Shown here in pieces: positions 49,273 to 59,007 of a stretch of DNA of 64,000 nt; position 1 is the first letter of the stretch; every line of letters begins with the position of its first letter. The notes beneath the pieces are model-generated. The model was given only the letters and a program-made list of their open reading frames with translations. It did no database searches and was not told the origin of the DNA. Origin of the DNA: Coriobacteriaceae bacterium (GTDB lineage Bacteria; Actinomycetota; Coriobacteriia; Coriobacteriales; UMGS124); assembly GCA_019421015.1 (NCBI GenBank), contig JAHZGC010000006.1, forward strand, positions 1 to 64,000, in the 5' to 3' direction. The position numbers were made by a program, and so were the translations under genes.

Positions 49273-49310
49273 GGCGGAGAAGCCCCCGGATCTTCGAGGG
49301 CCTCTCCGCC
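49273..49310 (-). terminator. Terminator of the double-FMN flavoprotein gene
   Basis: GGCGGAGA (49273-49280) pairs with TCTCCGCC (49303-49310), with further GCCC/GGGC pairing inside. On the minus strand CGGTCTTTTGCC follows. It lies ~50 bases after the stop of the gene at 49360. Confidence 0.75.
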
Positions 49311-49359
49311 GTGTCGTTACGGGTCTGTGGGTTGTACCGTGCCCGTGCGGGTGCGCGCG

Positions 49360-51861
49360 TTACAGCGCCAGCGCCTCCTCCGCCGCGTTGGTGCCCGCCA
49401 ACCGTCCGCTCAGGAACGCCCAGCCCTGGGCGTTGCCGGCCATGTCGCAGGGCATGTAGCCCAGGCAGTCGGTGCCGCCGCAGTAGAGGCCCTCGATGGG
49501 CGTGCCGTCGGTGCGGGTCACGTGGAAGGTCGTGTCGATCGAGAGGCCGCCTTCGGAGGTGTAGTCCTCGGCCTGCCCGAAGAACGCGTACCAGGGGCCC
49601 TCGTCGCCCAGGCCCTTGAGCAGCTCAGGGGCCTTCCCGTAGTCCTCGTCGACGCCCTTGGCGCAGAAGTCGTTGTAGCGGGCCACGTTGGCGGGCAGCA
49701 CTGAGGTGTCGGGCATGCCCAGGGCCTCGGCCAGCTCCTCGAGGGTGCCGGCCTTGACGCAGTTGCCCACGCGCACGCAGGCGTCCACGACGTCGAACAT
49801 CTCGGGTAGCGGGGTGTTGATGGGGAACGTGTTGAAGCCGTGGTGCTTGAAGACGTTGGTGTTGGTGTGGTCGAAGCCCTTCTCGGCCAGCTCCTGCAGG
49901 CGGGCCTGGGAGGCGATGCTGTAGAAGCGGTTGCCGGCGATCCAGCCCGCAAAGTTCATGGGCCAGGTGGGCGCCTCGGTGGCGTAGCGCACGCCCTCGC
50001 GGTTCACGAACATCATGTCGCGGTTGGTGACCATGAACAGCGGGATGTCGTTGACCGACCAGGTGGCCACGCGGCCGATCCACGGATCCAGAGCGCCCTC
50101 GATGCGGTTCACGGGGAAGTCGTTCAGGATGACGCTCGGGGCCACGGTGTGCACGGTGGAGCCGGTCATGACGTTCTTCTCGCCGGCGCCCAGGTCCCAG
50201 GCGGACGCGAGCAGTTTGCCGTCGTTGGTGCGCAGGCCCATGAGCTCAAAGCCCTCGCCCATGTTGGAGTGCTTGCCCCAGAGCTCCTTGTTGCCGCCCA
50301 TGCCGCCGGTGCAGCCCACGACCACCTTGGCGTTGATGGTGTACTCGGTGCCGTCTTTGGTGTTGCGGGCGTGGGCGCCTGCCACGCGGCCGGTCTCCTC
50401 GTCGTAGATGAGGTCGGTGAGCTCGGTGAAGATCTGGTACTGGCCGCCGAGCGCCACGGCGTCGGCGATCATCTTGTCAAAGTAGCTCTTGACCTCCATC
50501 TTGCACTGGTCGCCCATGGTGCCGGCGTACTCGTAGTTGGCCATGAGGCCGGGGGCGTAGAAGTCGCCGGTGGGCTCGTTGCCGAAGTAGAAGCCGTGGC
50601 TCACGAGCCAGTCGAGCATGTCGCCCGACTTCTCGACGTAGATGTCCCAGAAGGGCTGCAGCTCGGGGTCCTCGCCGAACATCGGGAAGTCGTAGCCGTT
50701 GGTGTGGGCGCCGGCCGAGTAGGGCGAGTTGGCGCGGGCCTCGTTGATGTAGTCGATGTCGACGTAGTCCTCGCCGTTGTGGTGGTCGGCCTGGAACTGG
50801 GCCGGGTTCACGGCGAGCACCGAGCTCGTCATGGCGCTGGTGCCGCCGGTGCGTCCGGTCTTCTCGATGGCCAGGACGCTCACGGGCTTGCCGGCTGCGG
50901 CCTCGGCCTCGCAGGCGGCCGTGAACGCCGCGGTGCCGGTGCCGCCCATGCCCACCACGAGCACGTCGACGTCGAAGGTCTGGGGCTCCTGGGGCTCCAG
51001 GGTGACCTTCTTGGCGAAGTAGCTGATGGCCTCGGCCGGGGTGCCGCCGTCCACGAGGGCCTGGATCAGGCACTCGCGCACACCCTGCTTGAGGGCGCTC
51101 GAGGTGACGGTGGCGCCGCAGACGGTGTCGACCTCGTAGGACTGGTTGGCGAGCATGAGCGGGATCATGTTCTCCTCGACCGTGAGGCGCACGGGGTCGG
51201 TCTCGCCGTTCTCGGTCGAGATGTCGATGGACTCGATGGTCTTGGCGTGCGTGCGCACCATGACCGGCATCTTAGAGATGAGCGAGAAGCCCTGGACAAA
51301 GGCGCTGTAGTAGCCGGTGGCCATGTTGATCTCGTCGAGCGTCCACTCCTTGTCGGCGATGCCGCTGGCCTGCTTGAGGGCGTTGGCCACGGCTTCGCGG
51401 GCCGCCTTCGAGGTGATCGTGGCGCCGCCCACGACGTCGGGCAGCGAGGTCTGGCCCTCGACGAAGGCGGGGGCGAGCTTCTCCAGAGCCGCGCCGCCGA
51501 TGGAGGGGGTCTCGGCGGGGCCGTCGAGCACGACCTCGGTGATGGAGGTGGCGTCCACGGTCACGGTGGCGGTCACGGTGCCGCCCAGGCCCTGGGCCTC
51601 GCCCGTGTAGGTGCCGGGGGTGTAGGAGCCGGTCGCGGCCTCGACCTCGGCGAGCAGGTCGGCGCCGGTGGGCTGCTCGCCGCTCGCGTCCTCCTGGTTG
51701 CGCTCGGACTGGTCGTACTCGCCGGCGTAGACGCCCAGGGCGCCCGACCCGGCGGCTTCGGCCGACTCGGGCTGCCAGGCGAGCCCGGCGGCCACGGCGG
51801 CGGCGACGGTGCCGGCGCCGGCCAGGAAGTTGCGGCGGGTAAAGGTGGACTGATTGAGCAT
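49360..51861 (-). CDS. TAT-exported FAD-dependent reductase with two FMN-binding domains
   Basis: An 833-residue flavoprotein. TAT signal (FTRRNFLAGAG, then a hydrophobic Ala stretch to about residue 36). Two FMN-binding domains follow in tandem: the first ends in VVGGATITS near residue 150, the second in VCGATVTSS near residue 250. Their GAT-x-TS motifs are covalent FMN sites. The FAD domain begins with VLVVGMGGTGTAAFTAACEA near residue 305 and ends with GLYCGGTDCLGYMP and FLSGRLAGTNAA. Two FMNs in front of the FAD make a short electron wire. The organic acceptor is unknown. A PucR-type regulator is divergent to it. Confidence 0.88.
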   Translation of the reverse strand: MLNQSTFTRRNFLAGAGTVAAAVAAGLAWQPESAEAAGSGALGVYAGEYDQSERNQEDASGEQPTGADLLAEVEAATGSYTPGTYTGEAQGLGGTVTATVTVDATSITEVVLDGPAETPSIGGAALEKLAPAFVEGQTSLPDVVGGATITSKAAREAVANALKQASGIADKEWTLDEINMATGYYSAFVQGFSLISKMPVMVRTHAKTIESIDISTENGETDPVRLTVEENMIPLMLANQSYEVDTVCGATVTSSALKQGVRECLIQALVDGGTPAEAISYFAKKVTLEPQEPQTFDVDVLVVGMGGTGTAAFTAACEAEAAAGKPVSVLAIEKTGRTGGTSAMTSSVLAVNPAQFQADHHNGEDYVDIDYINEARANSPYSAGAHTNGYDFPMFGEDPELQPFWDIYVEKSGDMLDWLVSHGFYFGNEPTGDFYAPGLMANYEYAGTMGDQCKMEVKSYFDKMIADAVALGGQYQIFTELTDLIYDEETGRVAGAHARNTKDGTEYTINAKVVVGCTGGMGGNKELWGKHSNMGEGFELMGLRTNDGKLLASAWDLGAGEKNVMTGSTVHTVAPSVILNDFPVNRIEGALDPWIGRVATWSVNDIPLFMVTNRDMMFVNREGVRYATEAPTWPMNFAGWIAGNRFYSIASQARLQELAEKGFDHTNTNVFKHHGFNTFPINTPLPEMFDVVDACVRVGNCVKAGTLEELAEALGMPDTSVLPANVARYNDFCAKGVDEDYGKAPELLKGLGDEGPWYAFFGQAEDYTSEGGLSIDTTFHVTRTDGTPIEGLYCGGTDCLGYMPCDMAGNAQGWAFLSGRLAGTNAAEEALAL

Positions 51862-52110
51862 AGCGGTTCTCCTTAGGTTGTGGCTGTGACCCGCCGAAGA
51901 AGGCGACTGCCCCGAGGCATGCCGCGGCCGGGCGGCATGCCGTGGATGCGATCGGTTCTGTTGTTGGGCGGGCGTCCGAGTCCCCTGGCTCGGCTCTTGA
52001 GGTCATTCTAAAAAGGCCGGCCGTTGGCCAACAGGGGCGGCATGGGGGAACTTTAGGCATGGTTTTCGTGCAAAATGTAGGAACTCGCCATTTTGTTGAA
52101 AGGGGCCCCG

Positions 52111-53646
52111 GTGAACCTGCTCGGTCTGTTGGCTTCGGTACCTGCGTGGTACGGTGATCCTTTGTCGCGGTGGACCCAGAAGCCTCCCTACAGCGGGGAC
52201 GATGTACGGTTTTTGAAAGAGGAGCGTCCGGTTGATGCCGCGGAACTGTGGGTGGAAGGCACCCAACTGCGCATCGGGGTGCCTGGCGAGGGGTCGGCGG
52301 TGCTGGGCGAGGCCCCGTGGGCAACAACAGTGGGAGGGCTAAGCGTCCTGGGCGATCTGCAGGCGGCCTTGACGCAGCGGGTGCGTGCCTATGGGCGCTG
52401 GCTGTACGCCTTACATGGAACAAACCGCGCCGCAACGTCCGACCTGTCTGCGCTGCTTGCGGTGGGTTACCGTCTAGTTGGTTACTCGTTCGTGCTTTTT
52501 GATGGAAGCTTTGATTTTCTTGCCTATGCCGGCGATGACCTCCCGCGGTCGGAGGCGCTGGCCCACACCATTGAACAGGGCTATGCCATGGGTGTTTCGG
52601 TGGAGCACCAGCGCGACTATCGAAGGTTGCAGACCGAGTATCCAGAAGGGTTTGTGACGTACTTTGAGGAGGACGAGCGCCGCACGCCCGTGTGGGCGCG
52701 CACGGTGAAGACCTGCCAGGGACGCCTGTGTCAACTGCACGTGATGGGGCTTCCCTCGCCGGGCGCTTGCGGGGGTACGGAAGGGCCGGATCTGGGCCTT
52801 TTGGGGATGCGTGCGTTGGTGGAGGAGGTGGTCGATGAGCTGCGCATCATGTTGGAGCGCATGGGTTCGCAGGGATCTCTTTGCTTGAACGACGATCTGG
52901 TTCAGGCCCTTGTGACGCATGTGGTTGAACCGGGAGAAGCCCAGGAACGGGCGCGATTTTTTGGGTGGCGCGACAGCGGATACCGGGTGCTGCGCGTTGA
53001 GCCAACGGGTGAGGAGTGGACGGTGTCGCGTTGGGCTCGGTGTGCTCGCGTGCTGTGCGAAAAGATGGGCGATGCCCATGCAAGCGTGATGGATGGGGGC
53101 GTGACGCTGCTGGTCCCCACCCCGCTGAGGGAAGAAGAGCTTGCGGATTACCTGGAGCGCGAAGGACTTGTGGCGGGCGCGAGCGACGAGCGGAGTGATC
53201 TCGCCGAAGCGCCGGCGGCCTATGACGAGGCGTGCGTGGCGGTGGGCTGTGCGTCGGCCCCGTGGAGATTGCGGAGGGGAAATCCTTTGGGTGGGGTGCG
53301 CGTGCAAGGCTACGAGTCGTGCAAGATGCGCCTGTTGGCCGAGGCACTGGCGGAGGCTATGGAGAGGCGCAACTTGGTGCCTTCGTGCCTGCGGGCCATG
53401 CGGGCCTACGACGCCGAGCATGCGAGCGCGTACGCGGCCACGCTCCTGGCGTACGTGCGGTGCTGGGGAAGCAAGGTGGCCACCTGCAACGAGCTGTCGA
53501 TTCACCGCAGCACGCTCGACTATCGTCTTGAGCGATTGACGGCCCTGTTTGGGGTGAACTTGGCCGACGAGCAGCTGTGGCGGTGGCTGACGGTGGTGGA
53601 TGTGGGTGAAGAGGCGTCGAGCTGCGGGCGCTCAGGGGGCTGGTGA
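52111..53646 (+). CDS. PucR-type helix-turn-helix transcriptional regulator
   Basis: A 511-residue regulator. The C-terminal ~60 residues are the PucR-family helix-turn-helix: LAYVRCWGSKVATCNELSIH, RSTLDYRLERLTALFGVNL. The N-terminal three quarters are soluble and probably bind a ligand. It lacks the membrane domain of the LuxR regulators. GTG 52111 is chosen because GAAAGGGG lies seven bases before it; a TTG at 52093 is the longest alternative. It is divergent from the double-FMN flavoprotein and ends at a strong shared terminator. Control of that flavoprotein is inferred. Confidence 0.82.
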   Translation: MNLLGLLASVPAWYGDPLSRWTQKPPYSGDDVRFLKEERPVDAAELWVEGTQLRIGVPGEGSAVLGEAPWATTVGGLSVLGDLQAALTQRVRAYGRWLYALHGTNRAATSDLSALLAVGYRLVGYSFVLFDGSFDFLAYAGDDLPRSEALAHTIEQGYAMGVSVEHQRDYRRLQTEYPEGFVTYFEEDERRTPVWARTVKTCQGRLCQLHVMGLPSPGACGGTEGPDLGLLGMRALVEEVVDELRIMLERMGSQGSLCLNDDLVQALVTHVVEPGEAQERARFFGWRDSGYRVLRVEPTGEEWTVSRWARCARVLCEKMGDAHASVMDGGVTLLVPTPLREEELADYLEREGLVAGASDERSDLAEAPAAYDEACVAVGCASAPWRLRRGNPLGGVRVQGYESCKMRLLAEALAEAMERRNLVPSCLRAMRAYDAEHASAYAATLLAYVRCWGSKVATCNELSIHRSTLDYRLERLTALFGVNLADEQLWRWLTVVDVGEEASSCGRSGGW

Positions 53647-53647
53647 G

Positions 53648-53694
53648 CCCCGCGAGGCCCCGGCACGTGGTGCGTGTTCCCGGGCCTCGCGGGG
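53648..53694. terminator. Bidirectional terminator between convergent genes
   Basis: CCCCGCGAGGCCC (53648-53660) pairs perfectly with 53682-53694, 13 bp, directly after the PucR-type stop and 11 bases from the end of the FrdB-like gene. Confidence 0.8.
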
Positions 53695-53705
53695 TTGCTT
53701 CGAGG

Positions 53706-54404
53706 CTATTGGGCGTAGCTCGGTACGAGTCCGCGTTCCTCGGCCTTGGCGCGCAGCGTTGCCCACGTGCCCAGGTGGTCGATCTCCAGACGACGGCAGA
53801 CCTCGTCGCAACGGCCGCACTGGATGCAGCGGTACAGGCCCTTCGAGACTGCTTCGAGCACGCGGTCGCCCTGGTCATAGGGGTCGGCATCGCGATAGGC
53901 TATGGCCAGCATCGCGGCCGGCCCCACGTACTGGTCGGGGCTCTGGGTGTAGACGGGGCACGCCGCGTTGCAGACGCCGCAGCGCGTGCAGTTGACCATG
54001 GTGTACATGGCGTCGCCGGTTTGGGCATCGCAGGCGTTGGCCTCTTCGGCGACGACGGGTTCAACGCGCACGCGGCGGTAGATCTCGCTCAGCTTGGCGT
54101 CCATGTCGGAGCGGTCCACGATCAGGTCGCGTACCACGGTGTGGCCTGCCAGGGGCTCGATGGTGTGGTCGCCGTCGGAGATGGCGGTGCAGCAGGCCAG
54201 CACGGGGGTGCCGTCGACCATCATGGCGCAGCGCCCGCACATGCGGCCGTGGCAGCTGTAGTCGAAGGCAACATCGCCCACGGTTTCGTGGAAGGCGATC
54301 AGGGCCTCGAGGACGGTCATCTTGTCGGTGTGCTCGATGGTGCCGGTCAGATAGGAAGGTTGGGCGTCGACAGCCGGGTCGAACTTGTAGACCTTGAGTT
54401 CCAT
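53706..54404 (-). CDS. Fumarate reductase/succinate dehydrogenase-type iron-sulfur subunit
   Basis: A 232-residue FrdB/SdhB-like protein. A [2Fe-2S] plant-type domain has Cys51, Cys56, Cys59 (CHGRMCGRC) and Cys71. The C-terminal helical domain has NCTRCGVCNAACPVY and RCIQCGRCDEVCRRLEID. The second motif lacks the Pro that normally follows the last Cys. It carries electrons to the flavoprotein subunit encoded 47 bases upstream (54452). No membrane-anchor subunit gene is present. It has no signal of its own, so export would need to be as a complex carried by the TAT signal of its partner. Confidence 0.88.
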   Translation of the reverse strand: MELKVYKFDPAVDAQPSYLTGTIEHTDKMTVLEALIAFHETVGDVAFDYSCHGRMCGRCAMMVDGTPVLACCTAISDGDHTIEPLAGHTVVRDLIVDRSDMDAKLSEIYRRVRVEPVVAEEANACDAQTGDAMYTMVNCTRCGVCNAACPVYTQSPDQYVGPAAMLAIAYRDADPYDQGDRVLEAVSKGLYRCIQCGRCDEVCRRLEIDHLGTWATLRAKAEERGLVPSYAQ

Positions 54405-54451
54405 GTGGGGTTCTCCCTCGATTCTTGTGGAATAGGGCCGAAAAGGACGCT

Positions 54452-56290
54452 TTACTGCTCGAGCTGGGGCACGTCGCGCTTGGCGAATTCGATGGCGCCG
54501 TTCGCCTTGGTGCCTACAAGCATGCAGCGCCAGTTCTCCTCGTCGGTTTCGGGGAAGTCGGGGCGGTAATAGCAGCCGCGCGTCTCCTCACGAAGCAGGC
54601 TGGCCTCGACGGCGAGTAGGGCGGCGTCGAGCAGGTTGTAGTTCTCGATGATCTCGCGCCACTCGGTGTTGAAGGTCTTGCTTGTGCTGGAGACGGTCAT
54701 GCGGTCGATGTCCTCGTCGCGAATGCGGCGCAGCTCGGCGAGGGCGGCGTCGAGCAGGGTCGGGTCGCGGTAGACGCCCATGCAGGTGCCGCAGGCGTTT
54801 TGGATGGCATGGCGCACCACATGGGGGCGCAGGCCGTTTTCGGGCGTGCGGGTGCGCAGGGCCTCCAGACGCGCGACCTCCTCCTCGACCGGGGTCCAGT
54901 CGATGGCGGCCGGAGCCTCCGTCTGGGCGAGGTACTCGAGGGCGCGGTTGACGGCAAAGAGGCCGAAGCGGAAGTTGCTGTAGGCCATGGCTCCGCCGTT
55001 GGAGCCGCTCTGCGCGCCGGCTCCGCGGGTGCAGAAGAGGCCCGCAACGCCCTCGCACATGAGGTTGTCGTCGACCACGGGAGAGCCGCCCCGTTCGTAG
55101 ATCTCGTCGTGGATGGGGAGCAGCTCGGTCAGCGGGTCGATGCCGAACTCCTCGAAGATGGGCAGGTTCTGTTTCATGATGGGGCGCAGGTGGTCGTAGT
55201 CGGCGCGGCACAGCAGACCGCCGTCCTCGGTACCCAGGCCGTCCGCGATGCTCTTGCCGCACATGGCGTTGAAGTAGTTGCGGTCGCCGGCCTTGGCGCG
55301 CTCGGCATCCCAGCCGTTCTCCTCGGTGACCAGGGGGTTGCCGTCTTTGTCGGCAAAGAGGCGCCACTCGCTGGCGTCGGGGTTCAGGCTGGTGTTCCAG
55401 CCGTAGCCCAACCCCTTGGGATAGGTGGTCAGGTAGTCGTAGACAGCGTACTCGGACTCGCCGATGCCCACGCCGCGGCGGAAGAGGGCCATGTCGACGT
55501 CACCGGTGTTGTCGGGGCTGCCGTTGGTGTAGGCGGTCACGCCTGTCCAGCCGTAGAACCAGTTGGTGGGGCCGGTTGCCAGAATGGTGACGGGCGCGCG
55601 GAAGGCACGGTAGTCGCCCGTAGGCAGGTAGAGACCCGTGACGCCTACGCAGCGGCCGTCGTTGACGATGACATCGGTGACCATGGTGCGGTCGATAACC
55701 GTGAGCAGCGGGGACTTAGCCAGCTCGTCGAGGGTAAGGCGAGGGAAAAAGCTCTGGAAGGAGCGCAGGAAGGGGTAGTCGGAGTACCACTGGATCTCGC
55801 CTTCCTCATCGCGGGTGAGAATCGTTTGCCCGCGGTTGATGAGCTCGAGCCAGCGATTGGGTGCGTCGGTGTCCTCCTGGATGGCGCGCAGGTACATGGG
55901 CTGGTTTACGAGGCGTTTCCAGTACATGTCGCTCTCGTAGTTGTTGGCGTCGGGCAGCCAGCTCGCCACGGTGTCCCAGTTGTACCCGGCGTTGCCGCTG
56001 TGGAGGAACGGCCCCTTGTCGATGATGGTGACGCGCTTGCCCTCCGAGATGGCCTTGAAAGCGGCCGTGAACGCGCCGAAACCGGCGCCGATGATCAGGA
56101 TGTCGCCGCAGTTTACGACCTCGTACTCGATCGGCTCGGGCGCAGGTTCGGCCGCCTCGTTGGCGTGGGCCGTGGAGCCGGTGCCCATTGTGGTGCTAGC
56201 GGCCCCTAAGGATGCCAAGGTTGCTCCGGCCCCTACGGCAAATGCGCGCCGGGATACGGTGGCCGCGGGTATGTGTGCGTGTACGGTCAT
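54452..56290 (-). CDS. TAT-exported FrdA/SdhA-like flavoprotein
   Basis: A 612-residue flavoprotein subunit. TAT signal: VSRRAFAVGAG with a hydrophobic region ending near residue 43. The FAD motif DILIIGAGFGAFTAAFKA is near residue 63. Unlike the other flavoproteins here it has the helical SdhA/FrdA-type C-terminal domain (MGVYRDPTLLDAALAELRRI, then SLLREETRGCYYRPDFPETD), so with the FrdB-like subunit it forms a two-subunit reductase. The SdhA covalent-FAD His motif and the usual fumarate residues are not evident, so the substrate may differ from fumarate. A TetR-type regulator is divergent to it. Confidence 0.86.
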   Translation of the reverse strand: MTVHAHIPAATVSRRAFAVGAGATLASLGAASTTMGTGSTAHANEAAEPAPEPIEYEVVNCGDILIIGAGFGAFTAAFKAISEGKRVTIIDKGPFLHSGNAGYNWDTVASWLPDANNYESDMYWKRLVNQPMYLRAIQEDTDAPNRWLELINRGQTILTRDEEGEIQWYSDYPFLRSFQSFFPRLTLDELAKSPLLTVIDRTMVTDVIVNDGRCVGVTGLYLPTGDYRAFRAPVTILATGPTNWFYGWTGVTAYTNGSPDNTGDVDMALFRRGVGIGESEYAVYDYLTTYPKGLGYGWNTSLNPDASEWRLFADKDGNPLVTEENGWDAERAKAGDRNYFNAMCGKSIADGLGTEDGGLLCRADYDHLRPIMKQNLPIFEEFGIDPLTELLPIHDEIYERGGSPVVDDNLMCEGVAGLFCTRGAGAQSGSNGGAMAYSNFRFGLFAVNRALEYLAQTEAPAAIDWTPVEEEVARLEALRTRTPENGLRPHVVRHAIQNACGTCMGVYRDPTLLDAALAELRRIRDEDIDRMTVSSTSKTFNTEWREIIENYNLLDAALLAVEASLLREETRGCYYRPDFPETDEENWRCMLVGTKANGAIEFAKRDVPQLEQ

Positions 56291-56554
56291 GCGGGTCCTC
56301 CCTTATGTGTATGGAACGTTCCCCTTGTTCGCATTCGTGTGGAATGCGTCTCCTAGCCTATGCGGCGAGGAGACGTCTGCCCAGTTGGCATCGGGGCCCG
56401 TGGGGTACGTAGGGGCATACTTAGAGGAGCGAAATGCGGCTGAGAAGAACGGGAGGGGGCCGAAGTTCCGCACGGCGATACTTTGGCGGCTGCGAGTTTT
56501 CGCGAAGTGGTCGGGATGGCGTATGATAAGGCGGGGCAAGGGAGGGAGACAGTC

Positions 56555-57115
56555 GTGGGGGTCGAGATCATTATTCCAACGCCGGATTTTGAAGCCAAGA
56601 TTAAGATCCTGCATGCGGTGGACCGTCCTATCGAGCAGCTCTCGCTCGAAGAGATTTGCGCTCGGGCGGGTATTTCGCGCCAGACGTTCTATAAGCATTT
56701 CGACTCAAAATACTCCATCGGGCTGTGGTACTCGAACTTCTGCAACCAGTACTTTTTGTTCCAGGTTGGTCGTCGCTATAGCTGGCACGATGCACTCGAG
56801 ATGCACTTTGCGATGCTGTGCAAGGAGCTGGATTTCTTGACCCGCTCGGTCACCGGGAACCTTCGCAAGCAGCTGGGAGACGAGCAGCGCCTGACCCTTC
56901 GGGAGGAGTGGAGCCGAACGCTTGCGGAGCGCGGTGCGGCTGGGGTCGATCGAGAGATGGCGTTTTACGTGGCGACGTTCAGCTCGATCCTGGTGGAATC
57001 TACCGGGGCGTGGCTTATGGATTCAGGGGAAGCGGTGCCCGTCGAAGAGCACCTGAGGTGGGTTGAGAACTGCATCCCTCGTCCGCTGTACCAGGCGATG
57101 AACGGGGGACTATAG
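56555..57115 (+). CDS. TetR-family transcriptional regulator
   Basis: A 186-residue TetR-type regulator. The helix-turn-helix reads LEEICARAGISRQTFYKHFD, followed by the SKYSIGLWYSNF helix typical of the DUF/TetR variants with a C-terminal helical ligand domain. GTG 56555 is chosen because AGGGAGGGAG lies just before it; the frame is open 72 bases further up without such a site. It is divergent from the FrdA/FrdB-like operon and probably controls it. Its end overlaps the end of the convergent AAA-ATPase gene by six bases. Confidence 0.82.
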   Translation: MGVEIIIPTPDFEAKIKILHAVDRPIEQLSLEEICARAGISRQTFYKHFDSKYSIGLWYSNFCNQYFLFQVGRRYSWHDALEMHFAMLCKELDFLTRSVTGNLRKQLGDEQRLTLREEWSRTLAERGAAGVDREMAFYVATFSSILVESTGAWLMDSGEAVPVEEHLRWVENCIPRPLYQAMNGGL

Positions 57116-58942
57116 GGGTTGAGGATGCTGGCCAGAGCCAGGGTTCTTCTCCACAGCCACCGCCACATGCTTGCCACCGAAGGCGACGCCCCAGCGCATC
57201 GGAGCGGGCAACGGGGCGTGCCCCTCGTCATAGGCTTTGCCGGCAATTTGGTTCAGGGCCTTGCGGGCCAGCTCGTCGAGGGCGGCCGGCGCCCCTTCTC
57301 CCAGCTGGTCGTAGGAGGAGCTGCTCATGAACTTGGCCTCTACGGTGAGCAGGGGGAGCTCGGCGGCCCTGTCTGGCAACGGGGTTACCTGCAGGTCGAA
57401 GCGGCCATAGCCCGCCTCTCGGTTCGAGACGGGGTCACCGTAGCCGGGCATGCCGAACAGAAGGCCCATGAGGAGCATGTGGCACTCGGACTCGCGGGTG
57501 AGGTCATACATGCTTGCCGACCCCAGGACGAGGGCCTGAAGCTGTTCTGCAAACGCCGCTTGATCGCCGGCGATCAGGGCATCGTGCAGCGGTGCTAGGC
57601 GCCTGGGGTCTTGTAAGGCGTTGCGTGCGCGGTCGACCACCTCGCGGCGGAACACGCTGCGTACCTCGACGTTGGGGACGCGCAGTGGCCGCAGGCGCAC
57701 CGGGTCCTCGGGGAACTGGGTGTCGTCGGTGGTAAGGTAGCCCGCCATATACAGTACGCTCCAGAGGGCTGCCGGGCGCGACTCGAGCTCGCCGTAGGCG
57801 ATGTTAGGGTCGATGGGCTGTTCGAACATGACGCCGGGTTCCAAGAGCGAGAGCAGCTGGTCCACCTCTGCCGCCCCTTGGTTTTTGAACGCACGGCCGA
57901 GCACCGAGTTGCTCGATGTGTTGACCCAGTAGGGTTGCGCTACGCAGTTTTTTGATAGGTACGAGAGGACCGACCAGGGGTTGTAGACGTCGCTATCGCC
58001 GAAACGGTAGCCATCGTACCAGGTGCGCAGGTCGGCCGTCTTGTTTGCATGGCCCGTGTAGGAGGCAAGGGCCGCCGCTTCTTCGGGGGTAAAGCCGAAT
58101 CGCTCGTCGGATAAGGGGTTAAGGGGCGTGTTGACGTCGATGTTGTTGAGTCCTGAGAAAATGGTCTCTTTGGAGATGCGCTGAACACCGGTCAAGATGC
58201 CAAAGGCCAACGACGGGTTGGTCTTGAGGGCCCCCGAAAGCCAGCTGCGCATGAAGTCAACCGCTTCTTGATAGAACCCATTGGCATGGGCGTGGGTGAT
58301 GGGGGCGTCGTACTCGTCGAGGATGACGATGCACTGTTCGGCGTGGTGGCGCTCAAGCGCGGTACACAGGAACCGCAGTGACGTGCCGAGCTCCACGAAC
58401 GATGCGGTGCCGGAGGCCAGGCGGCCAAGGCGCTCGCGTTCATAGGTGCTGAGCGCTGGCGAGTCGAATAGATAGCCGTGCCGTTCCACCTCGGCGCCCA
58501 CTAGGCTTGCCAGCCACGAAAGGACCTCTTCCCAGGTTCCGACGGCGGCCTCTTTGAGCGAGAGCATCACAACGGGATAGCGGCCCTGGTGGGCCTGCCA
58601 GCGGCCCTGATCGGCCTCCCAGATCGAGAGGGTCTCGAAACGCCCGCGGGCACGGGGGTCGGCACAGGGGGCGCACTCGAAGAAGTCCTTGAGCATGGTA
58701 GCGGCCAGCGTTTTGCCAAAGCGCCGGGGGCGGCAAAACAGTACGGCCTGATTTCCCATCAGGATGTCTTTGATGAGCATGGACTTGTCCACAAAGATGC
58801 CTCGGTCGTAGACCGTCGGGAACCAGTCGCTGCCCGTTCCCGCACGGCGGTCGCCCGAGGCGTCGGTCATCAGGGCGCCGGGCGCACGGATGACACCACG
58901 CTCATCACGGACCAGGGGGTATGCGGTGGGGTGCTCGACCAT
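57110..58942 (-). CDS. AAA-ATPase-like protein with C-terminal PD-(D/E)XK nuclease domain
   Basis: A 610-residue protein of the AAA-ATPase-like/PDDEXK_9 family, common in many copies in gut anaerobes and often linked to mobile DNA. The opening IFVDKSMLIKDIL is family-typical; Walker A is FCRPRRFGKTL (residues 69-79), Walker B is CIVILDEYD. Motifs FGILTGVQRISKETIFSGLN and TWYDGYRFG are present, and the nuclease core near the end is YGRFDLQV then LLTVEAKFM. The biological role is unknown. It stands alone between the TetR gene and dsdA. Confidence 0.85.
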   Translation of the reverse strand: MVEHPTAYPLVRDERGVIRAPGALMTDASGDRRAGTGSDWFPTVYDRGIFVDKSMLIKDILMGNQAVLFCRPRRFGKTLAATMLKDFFECAPCADPRARGRFETLSIWEADQGRWQAHQGRYPVVMLSLKEAAVGTWEEVLSWLASLVGAEVERHGYLFDSPALSTYERERLGRLASGTASFVELGTSLRFLCTALERHHAEQCIVILDEYDAPITHAHANGFYQEAVDFMRSWLSGALKTNPSLAFGILTGVQRISKETIFSGLNNIDVNTPLNPLSDERFGFTPEEAAALASYTGHANKTADLRTWYDGYRFGDSDVYNPWSVLSYLSKNCVAQPYWVNTSSNSVLGRAFKNQGAAEVDQLLSLLEPGVMFEQPIDPNIAYGELESRPAALWSVLYMAGYLTTDDTQFPEDPVRLRPLRVPNVEVRSVFRREVVDRARNALQDPRRLAPLHDALIAGDQAAFAEQLQALVLGSASMYDLTRESECHMLLMGLLFGMPGYGDPVSNREAGYGRFDLQVTPLPDRAAELPLLTVEAKFMSSSSYDQLGEGAPAALDELARKALNQIAGKAYDEGHAPLPAPMRWGVAFGGKHVAVAVEKNPGSGQHPQPL

Positions 58943-59007
58943 GGGGTTCTCCGATGCAAACGGGCAACTGTTGGGGCTATTGTACCGCGCGGGGCGGCTT
59001 GGGCCTC

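Noticed and set aside
49840..51876. A 678-codon plus-strand frame opposite the double-FMN flavoprotein.
   Set aside because: Same antisense codon-bias effect; the minus-strand protein has clear TAT, FMN and FAD motifs.
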